A DNA stretch of 64,000 nt, from positions 1 to 64,000 of the forward strand of contig CAZVLB010000005.1 in assembly GCA_964627935.1 (NCBI GenBank), given 5' to 3'. The stretch is from JAABVY01 sp964627935. Lineage in GTDB: Bacteria; Zixibacteria; MSB-5A5; JAABVY01. The notes beneath the pieces are model-generated. The model was not told the origin of the DNA. It saw only the letters and a list, made by a program, of their open reading frames with translations, and ran no database searches. The number at the start of each line of letters is the position of its first letter. The first letter of the stretch is position 1. The translations under genes were made by a program, and so were the position numbers. This document shows, one piece after another, positions 42,892-51,048 of the stretch.

Positions 42892-44019
42892 TCAGCCTTC
42901 GATTAATTCCACATTGGCGCGCGGGATAACCGCCTTCTTACCATCAGGAAATTTTACCTCGAGCACCCTGGCCCGGGATTCCGAATCGAGCTGTTGCAGG
43001 GCAGGGGGAAGATCGGATACCGTACCGATTGCACCGAAATAAGGTGCGCGTATTACACGAATCGGGGAACCGACCTGCAAGCCGGTTGTTTCCTCTTCGG
43101 CCCTTTCCTCACCCTCATCAAGAGATTCATCAAAGGGCACCACCAGTTCGGGGCGAATAACGCCGGCGCGAATCTGCGTAGCGCCATTAATGCAGGCCAT
43201 TGTGCCTTCCTTGGATTTCAGCAGATTGAATGTCTTCTGGGCCATATTGATCTCGCCGAAGCCCTCGGTGATAACGAGCGTGATGCCAAGTTCCTCATTG
43301 CCGGTAATGGCCACACCGATATCATAGCCGAGGAAGTCCTTCAGATCCCTATCTGAGATACCGCCGGCAACTATGCCCTTGGCTCCGACCTTGATGGCCT
43401 TCTTGATCGCATCGGCGGTTGCCATGGCACCACCTACAATCACACAATCCTTGCAGGATTCATCGACATGCTCTTCTTTCAGGGTGGTGTGATTATCCGG
43501 CACGACAATCTTGATTATGCCGTGGGTTTCACCGCCCACGCCAAAAATACCCTGTACAAATGAACCCCAGGTGGAAATCGCACAGCCTTCCTTTTCGAAA
43601 ACCTCGACCACTCTGCCCTTCAAATAGGCTGTAACTTCCACCGGAATCGGCGTGCCGCGCAAAAGCACCTGGCCAGTAACGGTCGAGATACTCTCGATCG
43701 AACCCGTAATCTTGGCCTTGGCCTCGGTTTTAAAAAGCCCGAAAAAGCTCTTGTTTATGGCAATTGTTTCGCCTTCTTTGATCTCATCGCCTTCTTTTTT
43801 GACCATGCAGTCCATCACATCCTCGGGTGGAACGCCGAGAATATTGGCGACATTTAATGGCTCCACCGTTCCGGGAAGATTAGTGTAGGCCACAACAGCA
43901 TCAGGATCAACCTGGTCACCAACCTTTACGACCACATCACCCTTCAGAGGCAGAATCCTCTTTTTGGTGATCTTCATCTTCTCGGTAACCTTAAGTCCTG
44001 GTGTATATGAATGTGCCAC
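42892..44019 (-). CDS. Barrel-sandwich/KOW protein of the module operon
   Basis: A 375-residue soluble protein. A GTG start at 44019 has AAAGGAG upstream. The N-terminal third reads like a biotinyl/lipoyl-type barrel-sandwich domain (LPLKGDVVVKVGDQVDPDAV, then KITGSIESISTVTGQVLLRG) similar in style to RnfC/NqrA. The middle has GGAMATADAIKKAIKVGAKGIVAGGISD. The C-terminus is KOW-like (GLQVGSPIRVIRAPYFGAIG... then VLEVKFPDGKKAVIPRANVELIE). No lipoyl-lysine motif is evident. It lies between the ASKHA ATPase and the first module copy. It probably couples the ATPase to the membrane proteins, which is inference. Confidence 0.72.
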   Translation of the reverse strand: MAHSYTPGLKVTEKMKITKKRILPLKGDVVVKVGDQVDPDAVVAYTNLPGTVEPLNVANILGVPPEDVMDCMVKKEGDEIKEGETIAINKSFFGLFKTEAKAKITGSIESISTVTGQVLLRGTPIPVEVTAYLKGRVVEVFEKEGCAISTWGSFVQGIFGVGGETHGIIKIVVPDNHTTLKEEHVDESCKDCVIVGGAMATADAIKKAIKVGAKGIVAGGISDRDLKDFLGYDIGVAITGNEELGITLVITEGFGEINMAQKTFNLLKSKEGTMACINGATQIRAGVIRPELVVPFDESLDEGEERAEEETTGLQVGSPIRVIRAPYFGAIGTVSDLPPALQQLDSESRARVLEVKFPDGKKAVIPRANVELIEG

Positions 44020-44055
44020 TTATGACTCCTTTATATCATAGCAGTTTTTTCATCA

Positions 44056-45909
44056 CTAACGCTTCAGCGCCTCGACCGGATAAACATCAAGCGCATCCAT
44101 CCAGCGGATCAGCTTGGCGACTCTTTCCTTCTCATTTTCAGGCGGAGTGAAGGGACGACCGCGCCCATCCAGTATCAAACCGCTGACACCGCCGGAAACC
44201 GTGGTTTCCATCTCGTTACCCTTGCCGGCGCCAACATCGAAACCGCGCTCAGGATGAAGAATAGCCTTGGCCTTGAGAGGCAGATCCGTTTCGGAATCAA
44301 ATCCCAGTTCGATCTTGACCATCTCGCCGCCGGAAAGCGTGCCTTCCTCGGTTTTACCACCGGGAAGCTCGAATTTATATTTAAGCATCAGCTTGCCGTC
44401 TTTGGCCTCGCCCACAGGAGCGATACATGTGCCCAGATGAATCAGGCAGTCCTTATCGAAGACCTCCTTGGCGGCCCTGGCATGTACCTGCGAAAGCACA
44501 CCCAGCTGGGGCATCATGAAGATCGAGTCAACCGCCAGACGGGTCAGGCCTTCCGGCTGGAAGGCATCAATCATCATCAGGGCCGACTGCTGGCGACGGG
44601 GAGCATGCGAAAGCACACCGCCTGAGCCGATCAGCATATCCAGAGTCATCATGTTTACAAGAGTCTCACCCGAGGCTTTCTGGTCGAAAGCGTCGGCGAT
44701 AGTACGCTGCTGCTGTACGCCCTTGAGCACTGTGGCAAAATTCTTGTGCTGTATAAATGCCAGGCGCAGGGCCTCTTTGGCGATGGCCTGTTCGAAAATC
44801 AATTCCTGCATGCTCTGCGGAATCGTGGTGGGACGGATCATCTTGTTTTTGACACGGTTACGCAAGTCGCGCTCATCCATATCAAACGGCACCCACCTCA
44901 TAACCATCGGCAATGTCGCCTCGGCAAAAACATTCGAAACCGAGTAGCTCATACCCAGGTTGGCCGATACTGTGCGGTTAAACACCCCCTGGAACACGCT
45001 GAACACGTCCGTGGTGGCACCGCCGATATCGACACCCAGCACCTCGATATCCTCGAGATCGGCAATGGTCTTCATGATCAGGCCGACAGCTCCGGGAGTG
45101 GGCATGATCGGCACATCGGTCCATTTCATCAGCTTGCTGTAACCCGGTGCCTGGGCCATAACATGTTCCATGAACAGGTCATGGATCTTCTCACGCGCCG
45201 GCAGGAGGTTTTCGCGCTCCAGCACGGGACGGATATTATCAACAATACCCAGGTCGACCTTATCTTCCAGAGTCTCCTTGATAGCATCGCGGGCATCCTT
45301 GTTACCGGCATAGATAACCGGCAGGTTATACCCCGAACCCAGCCTGGGCCTGGGGTCGGCACCAGAGATCAATTCAGCGATCTCGACCACATGGGTAATA
45401 GTGCCGCCATCGATACCACCTGAAAGCAGGATCATATCGGGACGAAGCCTGCGAATTCTTTCGATCTGCTCATGCGGCAAACGCTTATCATTGGAGGCGA
45501 TAACATCCATGACGATAGCGCCCGCGCCCAATGCCGCGCGTTCGGCCGATTCAGCAGTCATGGAACGCACCACACCCGCAACCATCATCTGCAGACCGCC
45601 GCCTGCCGATGATGTGGAAACATAAATATCTGTGCCCTCTTTCTTGTCGCCCTGGTCATTGGCGGGGCTGATGATCCTGTGATTTTCATCCAGGAGCCTG
45701 CGGCCGGAAAGCTCCTCCACCTCAGCCACCGCATTGAGCACGCCCATTGTCACGTCCTCAAACGGTGCCTCAACCGTGGTGGGAGCCTCGCCGCGCACGA
45801 TCAGCCTGTAATCGTCACCGACTTTTTCGATCAGGATCGCCTTGGTAGTCGTCGATCCGCAGTCGGTGGCCAGAATTACATTGATATCATCCGGCTTTAT
45901 CTCTTTCAT
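44056..45909 (-). CDS. MutL/GlmL-family ASKHA ATPase
   Basis: A 617-residue protein of the glutamate-mutase MutL/GlmL family, related to acetate kinase/Hsp70/actin-fold ATPases. The phosphate-1 motif is ATDCGSTTTKAIL, phosphate-2 is GVDIGGATTDVFSVF, with an adenosine-type GGGVLSHAP loop later. GAGG lies before the ATG. The classical family member reactivates or supports the B12-dependent glutamate mutase, but no mutase (glmS, glmE), B12 or methylaspartase gene is in this window. Here it heads a 14-gene operon of membrane proteins behind a strong promoter, so a role as the energising or assembly ATPase of that complex is likely (inference). Confidence 0.85.
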   Translation of the reverse strand: MKEIKPDDINVILATDCGSTTTKAILIEKVGDDYRLIVRGEAPTTVEAPFEDVTMGVLNAVAEVEELSGRRLLDENHRIISPANDQGDKKEGTDIYVSTSSAGGGLQMMVAGVVRSMTAESAERAALGAGAIVMDVIASNDKRLPHEQIERIRRLRPDMILLSGGIDGGTITHVVEIAELISGADPRPRLGSGYNLPVIYAGNKDARDAIKETLEDKVDLGIVDNIRPVLERENLLPAREKIHDLFMEHVMAQAPGYSKLMKWTDVPIMPTPGAVGLIMKTIADLEDIEVLGVDIGGATTDVFSVFQGVFNRTVSANLGMSYSVSNVFAEATLPMVMRWVPFDMDERDLRNRVKNKMIRPTTIPQSMQELIFEQAIAKEALRLAFIQHKNFATVLKGVQQQRTIADAFDQKASGETLVNMMTLDMLIGSGGVLSHAPRRQQSALMMIDAFQPEGLTRLAVDSIFMMPQLGVLSQVHARAAKEVFDKDCLIHLGTCIAPVGEAKDGKLMLKYKFELPGGKTEEGTLSGGEMVKIELGFDSETDLPLKAKAILHPERGFDVGAGKGNEMETTVSGGVSGLILDGRGRPFTPPENEKERVAKLIRWMDALDVYPVEALKR

Positions 45910-45975
45910 AAATACCTCTATATTATATCGTTGTTTTCAAAACAGGGCACATTGCTCCCAAATACAAAGAGCTAA

Positions 45976-46003
45976 AATATAATTTTGGCAGGCGATTTGT
46001 CAA
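45976..46003 (-). promoter_or_regulatory. Promoter of the 14-gene module operon
   Basis: On the minus strand a perfect TTGACA and TATATT are 16 bp apart (or TATTTT at 18 bp), about 65-95 bp before the ATPase start. It is divergent to the tpx promoter. Confidence 0.65.
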
Positions 46004-46069
46004 GTAATCCCAATCCATTATTTGATAATATCCATAAGGCCATGGCCGGCCGATTTTTGCAAAAGATAT

Positions 46070-46097
46070 TTGACATTTTTAATATCCTTTTTAATTT
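46070..46097 (+). promoter_or_regulatory. Candidate tpx promoter
   Basis: Perfect TTGACA followed by TAATTT 16 bp later, about 55 bp before the tpx ATG. The -10 match is only fair. Confidence 0.45.
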
Positions 46098-46151
46098 ATC
46101 CCAAATCTGTTGTATACTATAGTTTTATACTGTATCTGAAAAGGAGATAAT

Positions 46152-46670
46152 ATGCCCGAAGAAAGAACCGGAAAAGTCACCATGAAGGGCAATCCCATGA
46201 CCCTTCTGGGCCCGGAACTGAAAAAAGGAGACAAAGCACCCGATTTCGTGCTTCTGGATAATTCATTGCAGCCGGTCAAGCTCGAGGACTCCAAGGGCCG
46301 CATACGGCTCATATCGGTTGTGCCGTCGCTGGATACAGAGGTTTGCGCCCTGCAGACCGAGAGATTCAATAAGGAGGCCCAGAAACTCAGCGATGATATC
46401 GCCATATATACCGTTTCCATGGATCTGCCCTTCGCTCAGAAAAGATGGGTGGAGGATAATGATATCCGCGATGTTACCACTTTATCAGACTTCAACAATG
46501 CCGATTTTGGCCTCAAATACGGTATGCTCCTGAAAGAGCTGAGGCTTCTGACACGCGGTGTGCTGGTGGTCGACAAGGATGATAAGATCGTCGATATCCA
46601 GATTGTGCCGGAAATAACCGATGAGCCGGATTATGTCCAATCGCTCGAGGCAATAAAAAGCATAAGCTAA
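46152..46670 (+). CDS. tpx: Thiol peroxidase (Tpx), one-cysteine form
   Basis: A 172-residue peroxiredoxin of the Tpx class, which reduces peroxides, especially organic ones. The N-terminus TMKGNPMTLLGPELKKGD and the active site PSLDTEVCALQT (peroxidatic Cys65) are diagnostic. The resolving cysteine, normally in DLPFAQxRFC, is replaced by Val100 (DLPFAQKRWV); Cys65 is the only cysteine in the protein. It must therefore be reduced by an external thiol rather than through an intramolecular disulfide. AAGGAG lies before the ATG. Confidence 0.93.
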   Translation: MPEERTGKVTMKGNPMTLLGPELKKGDKAPDFVLLDNSLQPVKLEDSKGRIRLISVVPSLDTEVCALQTERFNKEAQKLSDDIAIYTVSMDLPFAQKRWVEDNDIRDVTTLSDFNNADFGLKYGMLLKELRLLTRGVLVVDKDDKIVDIQIVPEITDEPDYVQSLEAIKSIS

Positions 46671-46694
46671 AAACAGAGACAATGGCGATTTAAG

Positions 46695-46722
46695 AGCGCG
46701 GCTTTCAAGCTGCGCTTTTTCT
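46695..46722 (+). terminator. tpx terminator
   Basis: AGCGCGGCTT and AAGCTGCGCT pair (one G-T pair) with a 2-base loop, followed by TTTTTC, 24 bp past the stop. Confidence 0.85.
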
Positions 46723-46836
46723 TTTCCCTTTAACATTAATCAAATCATAATGATATGATAATTACACCAAATCATCATCATTTTCTAAAAAATATTTACA
46801 ATTATAAGTCCGATTAATGTAACAGAGGGAAGTAGT

Positions 46837-46911
46837 ATGAAAAAATTCTACCTGTCATTATTTGCGAGTTTCCTGGTTCTGGCCCTGATTATGGCCATAC
46901 AGGCCAGGTAA
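46837..46911 (+). CDS. Candidate 24-residue membrane peptide
   Basis: A short frame beginning MKKFYLSLFASFLVLALIMA and ending at TAA. GAGGGA lies 6 bases before the ATG, and AT-rich sequence precedes it. It encodes one hydrophobic helix with a Lys-Lys start, so it could be a small membrane peptide or the remnant of a signal-peptide-bearing gene. Nothing else supports it. Confidence 0.35.
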   Translation: MKKFYLSLFASFLVLALIMAIQAR

Positions 46912-47178
46912 ATTCGGTCGGGCATATCATAATCTTCTCAGCTCCATACGGTAATCTGTGCGGAGATTTCTTTATTTATCACTCGCGATCAATATCCACT
47001 TGATTCATAGATCTCTTATGAGTCATCGATAGTATGGCATAAAAACATACGGGCATGATGCACATTATCATGCCCGTACTTCTTCTCTCTTTGGCGAGCA
47101 AGAGTGTTGCTGCAACCTTGCCCACGCATAATATAACGCAAAGCATGCAATTTTAATTTGCCGATCGTTAAAAGAAAA
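46912..47178. other. Gene-free stretch with a long hairpin
   Basis: No gene seen. It contains the 12-bp perfect hairpin at 47048-47078 and a TGTTGCTGCAAC palindrome at about 47106-47117, the same half-site as upstream of the redox operon. Confidence 0.4.
47048..47078. terminator. Perfect 12-bp hairpin
   Basis: TACGGGCATGAT and ATCATGCCCGTA pair perfectly around GCACATT. The plus side continues pyrimidine-rich (CTTCTTCTCTCTTT). It probably terminates transcription, though it is some distance from both neighbouring genes. Confidence 0.5.
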
Positions 47179-47736
47179 TTATGATTTGCTAACATTGTCG
47201 TCATCAGTGAAACCGGTTTTGCCGGCCTGTTTGGCCTTGTGCTCCTCTTCACGCGCCTTTTCCTCGGCTTTGCGCTTTTCTTCCAGTTCATTTGCGAATG
47301 CTTTCAATTCGTCCACAGGAACCCGATAACCCAGAAACATGATCTTGAGACGGTACCAGAATGATTTGCCCTTGAGATGATTCTTCTTCATGATCTTATA
47401 GGCTTTTTCGATCCTGACCGCCCGCGCATCATGCTTCTCGATCTTCTGCATCAAAATTTCCACATTCTCTCGTTCCTCGATAATCTCACGAAAGATATTG
47501 TAGCTTTTGAAATCAAATAATGCCTGCACGATCGGCTCGAAGAAAACCATGACCTGTGAGCCGATAAAATTCAATGGCTTGACCGACTCGATAAACATCA
47601 AAGCCGGCACGGTCATGCGCTTTTCGACCACCTTTTTTGCTACTTTTTCCAGGACCTCATCCTGCTCGGGAGTCAGACCGCCTTCATTGCGGTCGTCCTC
47701 CGGAGGAAGAGGAAACATCTTCTCTTTCTGAGTCAT
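47179..47736 (-). CDS. Hypothetical protein with charged helical C-terminus
   Basis: A 185-residue soluble protein I do not recognise. It has a moderately hydrophobic centre (VKPLNFIGSQVMVFFEPIVQ), a helical region, and a C-terminal charged coil (KAFANELEEKRKAEEKARE). Its 5' end overlaps the upstream membrane-protein gene by 53 bp in a different frame, so the two are likely translationally coupled. Confidence 0.6.
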   Translation of the reverse strand: MTQKEKMFPLPPEDDRNEGGLTPEQDEVLEKVAKKVVEKRMTVPALMFIESVKPLNFIGSQVMVFFEPIVQALFDFKSYNIFREIIEERENVEILMQKIEKHDARAVRIEKAYKIMKKNHLKGKSFWYRLKIMFLGYRVPVDELKAFANELEEKRKAEEKAREEEHKAKQAGKTGFTDDDNVSKS

Positions 47737-48187
47737 CTTCTACGCTCTTGATTTTCTTCGAAATTATATCGAGTATTTTCTCGCGATCCGCCGGGCCGTA
47801 TTTCAAAAACAGGCCTCTGAAATTCTCCATACGTGAAGGCCGCGTGAATGTGGAAAGAAAAATACCATTCTTTTCGGCATAATACGACCTGAAATAGCTC
47901 CAGGGCTTTTCGGCCTTTGAAATCGTATATTCGGCCACCACCCTGTCATCATACAGTTTATACACAGTGGGAAAGTAAAAGGATCGCATCGATCCGATCA
48001 GCACCACCGCGCCGATAATCGTGAACAGACGCGACTGGGTCAGCCAGTATACTATCACCAGCAGCAGGAACAGAAACACGGTTAAAAGCGTGGTAACCAG
48101 CAGACTTCCTCGCGCCGGATGAAAGGTCCACTGATACAGCGGCTCCTGTTGCGGCAAATCTTTCTTATTATTCTTATTGTCAGTCAC
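47684..48187 (-). CDS. Hypothetical two-TM protein with PH-like region
   Basis: A 167-residue membrane protein. After a polar N-terminus it has two adjacent TM segments (about 29-70), then a beta-rich domain (VYKLYDDRVVAEYTISKAEK, WSYFRSYYAEKNGIFLSTF) that resembles bacterial PH-like domains found next to two TM helices. The acidic C-terminus overlaps the following gene. Function unknown. Confidence 0.6.
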   Translation of the reverse strand: MTDNKNNKKDLPQQEPLYQWTFHPARGSLLVTTLLTVFLFLLLVIVYWLTQSRLFTIIGAVVLIGSMRSFYFPTVYKLYDDRVVAEYTISKAEKPWSYFRSYYAEKNGIFLSTFTRPSRMENFRGLFLKYGPADREKILDIISKKIKSVEDDSEREDVSSSSGGRPQ

Positions 48188-48345
48188 GGCTTCAAAGATA
48201 TATCATAGCATAAAGGCAGTCAACCCATGATTGTCCGCGAGCTGATTCAAATTAATTGTTAGCCGCCCGAAAGATAAGGTAAAGGTTCGATTGCACGACT
48301 GAAAAAAATTGACTTTGGGCCCCTGAGCCCTTTTTTGATGTATAA

Positions 48346-49239
48346 ATGAATGCGATGGTATGGTTTAGGCTTATAGCCCTGCTTATAGTGCTTGGCGCTT
48401 CCAATCTGTTCGGCCAGCGTTCGGATGAACGGATCAGGCTCTCTATATTTGAAATATTTCAGCCTGATGGACGATTCGGTACCGGCTTCGTGGTCGAGGA
48501 CAGCCTGCTGGGACAGATCCTGATAACCTGTCGCCATGCGGTGCAGGATGACGATGGCAACTATTTCGATAAAATACTGGTTCGCCGCAACAGACTTCTG
48601 CAAACACGCCAAACGGTCTCCGATACCATCGGTTTTTATCTCTACCTTAAAAATCCTGATGACAAAAAGGATGAGCGCCTTTTTTTCTATCCTCATCCGG
48701 ATAAAAATATCGATATTGCCATAATCCCGTTCAACTTTCCCGGCGAGACAATCATCAAAAGACGGCCGGTATATGCCCTCGATGTGGAACGGATACTGAG
48801 CCGTGGGGGCCTCGATTCTCTGCGCATCAATGAGGGCACCGATGTCGAGGTGATCGGTTTTTCATTAACCGGGTCATTGATGATCGACAAAATCCATTAC
48901 CATTTCTCGCGATTCGGTAAAATAGGCCTGTTTACCACCGAAGAATTCGAGCTGGAGATTGATGGTATCATCAGACGGGCCAATTATATGCTACTTTCAA
49001 TGCCTATCAAGGCTGGTGATTCCGGGTCACCGATTCTTACATATGTTGGTGATGAAATGTATATCATCGGCATAGTTACAGCTGTAGTGCCGGATATAGC
49101 CTATGGGGTCGGTTATCCATCATATTATATCCATGATTTCCTGCAGGATATTCATGAGGAACTAAAGAGCCTGGGGATAAACGCCAAATCGAGCCGCTAC
49201 GGCAAGCTCGAACTCAGCAAACCGGAAGTACATGAATAA
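48346..49239 (+). CDS. Secreted trypsin-like serine protease
   Basis: A 297-residue S1-type peptidase. A signal peptide ends near NLFGQ. The catalytic triad is intact: His64 in ITCRHAV, Asp123 in NIDIAIIPF and Ser226 in KAGDSGSPI. It lacks a PDZ domain, so it is not a typical DegP/HtrA; the fold of one isolated chymotrypsin domain is about the right length. No strong ribosome site precedes the ATG. It probably acts in the periplasm or outside the cell. Confidence 0.8.
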   Translation: MNAMVWFRLIALLIVLGASNLFGQRSDERIRLSIFEIFQPDGRFGTGFVVEDSLLGQILITCRHAVQDDDGNYFDKILVRRNRLLQTRQTVSDTIGFYLYLKNPDDKKDERLFFYPHPDKNIDIAIIPFNFPGETIIKRRPVYALDVERILSRGGLDSLRINEGTDVEVIGFSLTGSLMIDKIHYHFSRFGKIGLFTTEEFELEIDGIIRRANYMLLSMPIKAGDSGSPILTYVGDEMYIIGIVTAVVPDIAYGVGYPSYYIHDFLQDIHEELKSLGINAKSSRYGKLELSKPEVHE

Positions 49240-49350
49240 TTTACACGCCATCCGTAATCAGCATAGCGCCGTTTTCACTTGATAATCGCGATTGAATTTC
49301 CTACAATAAGATAAGATTCAATTGATATAGATTACACGGATAAATACTGC

Positions 49351-49926
49351 ATGGATAAAAGATCTAAAGAAAAACCCGGCCGGGCTCTTATACGCCTGAT
49401 GATGACAATCCTGGCACTGGCGGTAATCGCATTGATTGTGTACCGAATTGCCACCCGGGAATCGCTGGAAGAACAGCTGAAATTCCGTCAGCCTGTTCAA
49501 GTTGAAGAACCTGAATTTGTTCTTCCCGATTCGGTATATATCGATCAACTGCTCTACGTACCGGTTTATTCACATATCTACGGAATAGGGGGTAAGCCGT
49601 ATCTACTGGAAACCACTCTCAGTATCCGCAATACAGACATGGCCAATCCTATAGTGGTATCATCAGTAAGTTACTACAATACAGGTGGTAAGCTGGTCAA
49701 AAGGCATCTGGCGAACCCACGCAGGCTGGAACCATTGGCAACCATGGAATTCCTTGTCGAGGACAAGGATACCACAGGCGGTTCGGGTGCCAATTTTATC
49801 GTGGAATGGTATGCCGAGCAGGAGGTCAGTTTGCCGATGATCGAGGCGGTCATGGTCAGCATCGGTGACGGCCACAGTTTCGCCTTCGCCCGCCCGGCAA
49901 TGATTCTGCGCGAGACAAGAAGGTAA
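49351..49926 (+). CDS. DUF3124-type anchored periplasmic protein
   Basis: A 191-residue protein with an N-terminal TM anchor (about 16-34) and a beta-rich extracytoplasmic domain. The motifs VPVYSHIYGIGGKPYLLETTLSI, IRNTDMANPI, VSYYNTGGKLVKR and TTGGSGANFIVEW are those I associate with DUF3124. The function of that family is unknown. It is convergent with the PD40 lipoprotein downstream. Confidence 0.75.
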   Translation: MDKRSKEKPGRALIRLMMTILALAVIALIVYRIATRESLEEQLKFRQPVQVEEPEFVLPDSVYIDQLLYVPVYSHIYGIGGKPYLLETTLSIRNTDMANPIVVSSVSYYNTGGKLVKRHLANPRRLEPLATMEFLVEDKDTTGGSGANFIVEWYAEQEVSLPMIEAVMVSIGDGHSFAFARPAMILRETRR

Positions 49927-49931
49927 ATTGC

Positions 49932-50939
49932 CTATTCACTTCTGCGGCAATACCAGATATCGGCGTCGTATGTGCCCGAGCCATCGGATAAAACATGCAC
50001 GAAATACAAAAGCCGACTATCAGCGGTTAACGATGGCTCACCGACAATGCCGCGGATGACCAGTTGCGGGCCGCTCCATGAATCCCCGGTGCGATGCGAA
50101 CGATAGATAGCCATGCCGATCGGGGCATTACGATCCGATGCGAAATACATGGTATCGCCATCTGATGTAAAAGCCGGCTGAAGATCATCACGAACGGAGT
50201 TTATCACATCCCCCAGGTTAACCGGCTCCTGCCAGGCGTTGCCATCGAAATGCGAAACATATATATCCGATCCGCCCTGTCCACCCGGACGCAATGATGT
50301 GAAATAAAGGTCGTTGCCATTGGGATGAATGGCATGCTCACCATCTGGACAAATCGAATTGACCGGCGGGCCGAGATTACGTGCCATCCCGGGCATACCA
50401 TCCTGATCCAGATCGGCCACATAGATATCGAGGAAATCGTCATGAAATGGATCATGATTGTAGCCGAGATTGGAGGCGCGATTGGAATGAAAATAGACCT
50501 TTGAGCCATCCGGAGAAAAACTCAGTTCTCCATCCAGCGAACCACCGGTGCCTTTGCCCAGATCAAAAAACACAGCCGTTTCGAATTCAACCGGACCGTT
50601 AATTCTGCAGGCCTGGTATGTATTGTTACTTTTCTTTAAAATCTGTCCCGGGGACATATTTTCCAGTAAATCCTCAATAAACATATAATACAGGTACTGG
50701 CCGTCTGCGGAAATTTCGATCGCGTCCTCGGGACATAATGTATTGATCGGATCGCCCAGCCTGACCGGATCTCCCCAGTCAGCGATCATTGACTGAGGCG
50801 TATGAGCATCTGTCCTGCCGGGATCATCCTTTTCGCATACAGGATGAAGCACCTCCTCCGGGCTTTCAGTGTTGGAACATGAAGTCAGGAAAAAGACGGA
50901 AAAAGCCCAGAGCAGAATATTGATTAATTTTGCATTCAT
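49932..50939 (-). CDS. Lipoprotein with TolB/PD40-type propeller
   Basis: A 335-residue lipoprotein. The ATG at 50939 starts a standard signal (MNAKLINILLWAFSVFFL) with lipobox LTSC; the longer frame from 50975 would hide it. The mature part has WD40-like PD40 repeats: EISADGQYLYYMF, SFSPDGSKVYFHS, IHPNGNDLYFTSLRPGGQGG, AFTSDGDTMYFAS. Such PD40 lipoproteins are common in FCB bacteria, but their ligands are unknown. It lies just before a terminator shared with the next lipoprotein. Confidence 0.8.
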   Translation of the reverse strand: MNAKLINILLWAFSVFFLTSCSNTESPEEVLHPVCEKDDPGRTDAHTPQSMIADWGDPVRLGDPINTLCPEDAIEISADGQYLYYMFIEDLLENMSPGQILKKSNNTYQACRINGPVEFETAVFFDLGKGTGGSLDGELSFSPDGSKVYFHSNRASNLGYNHDPFHDDFLDIYVADLDQDGMPGMARNLGPPVNSICPDGEHAIHPNGNDLYFTSLRPGGQGGSDIYVSHFDGNAWQEPVNLGDVINSVRDDLQPAFTSDGDTMYFASDRNAPIGMAIYRSHRTGDSWSGPQLVIRGIVGEPSLTADSRLLYFVHVLSDGSGTYDADIWYCRRSE

Positions 50940-50987
50940 TAAATTAAAATAAGGGAATTCCCCAAAATATGTCAACCAATGAAAAAA

Positions 50988-51016
50988 CCGGCGGAAGTTT
51001 AATTCCGCCGGCTGAT
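50988..51016 (-). terminator. Terminator of the lipoprotein at 51049
   Basis: CCGGCGGAA and TTCCGCCGG pair perfectly around a 6-base loop, with T-runs on both strands, so it may act in both directions. Confidence 0.85.
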
Positions 51017-51048
51017 TTTTTATCTACAGCCCAAAAATGCGCGTTTGA

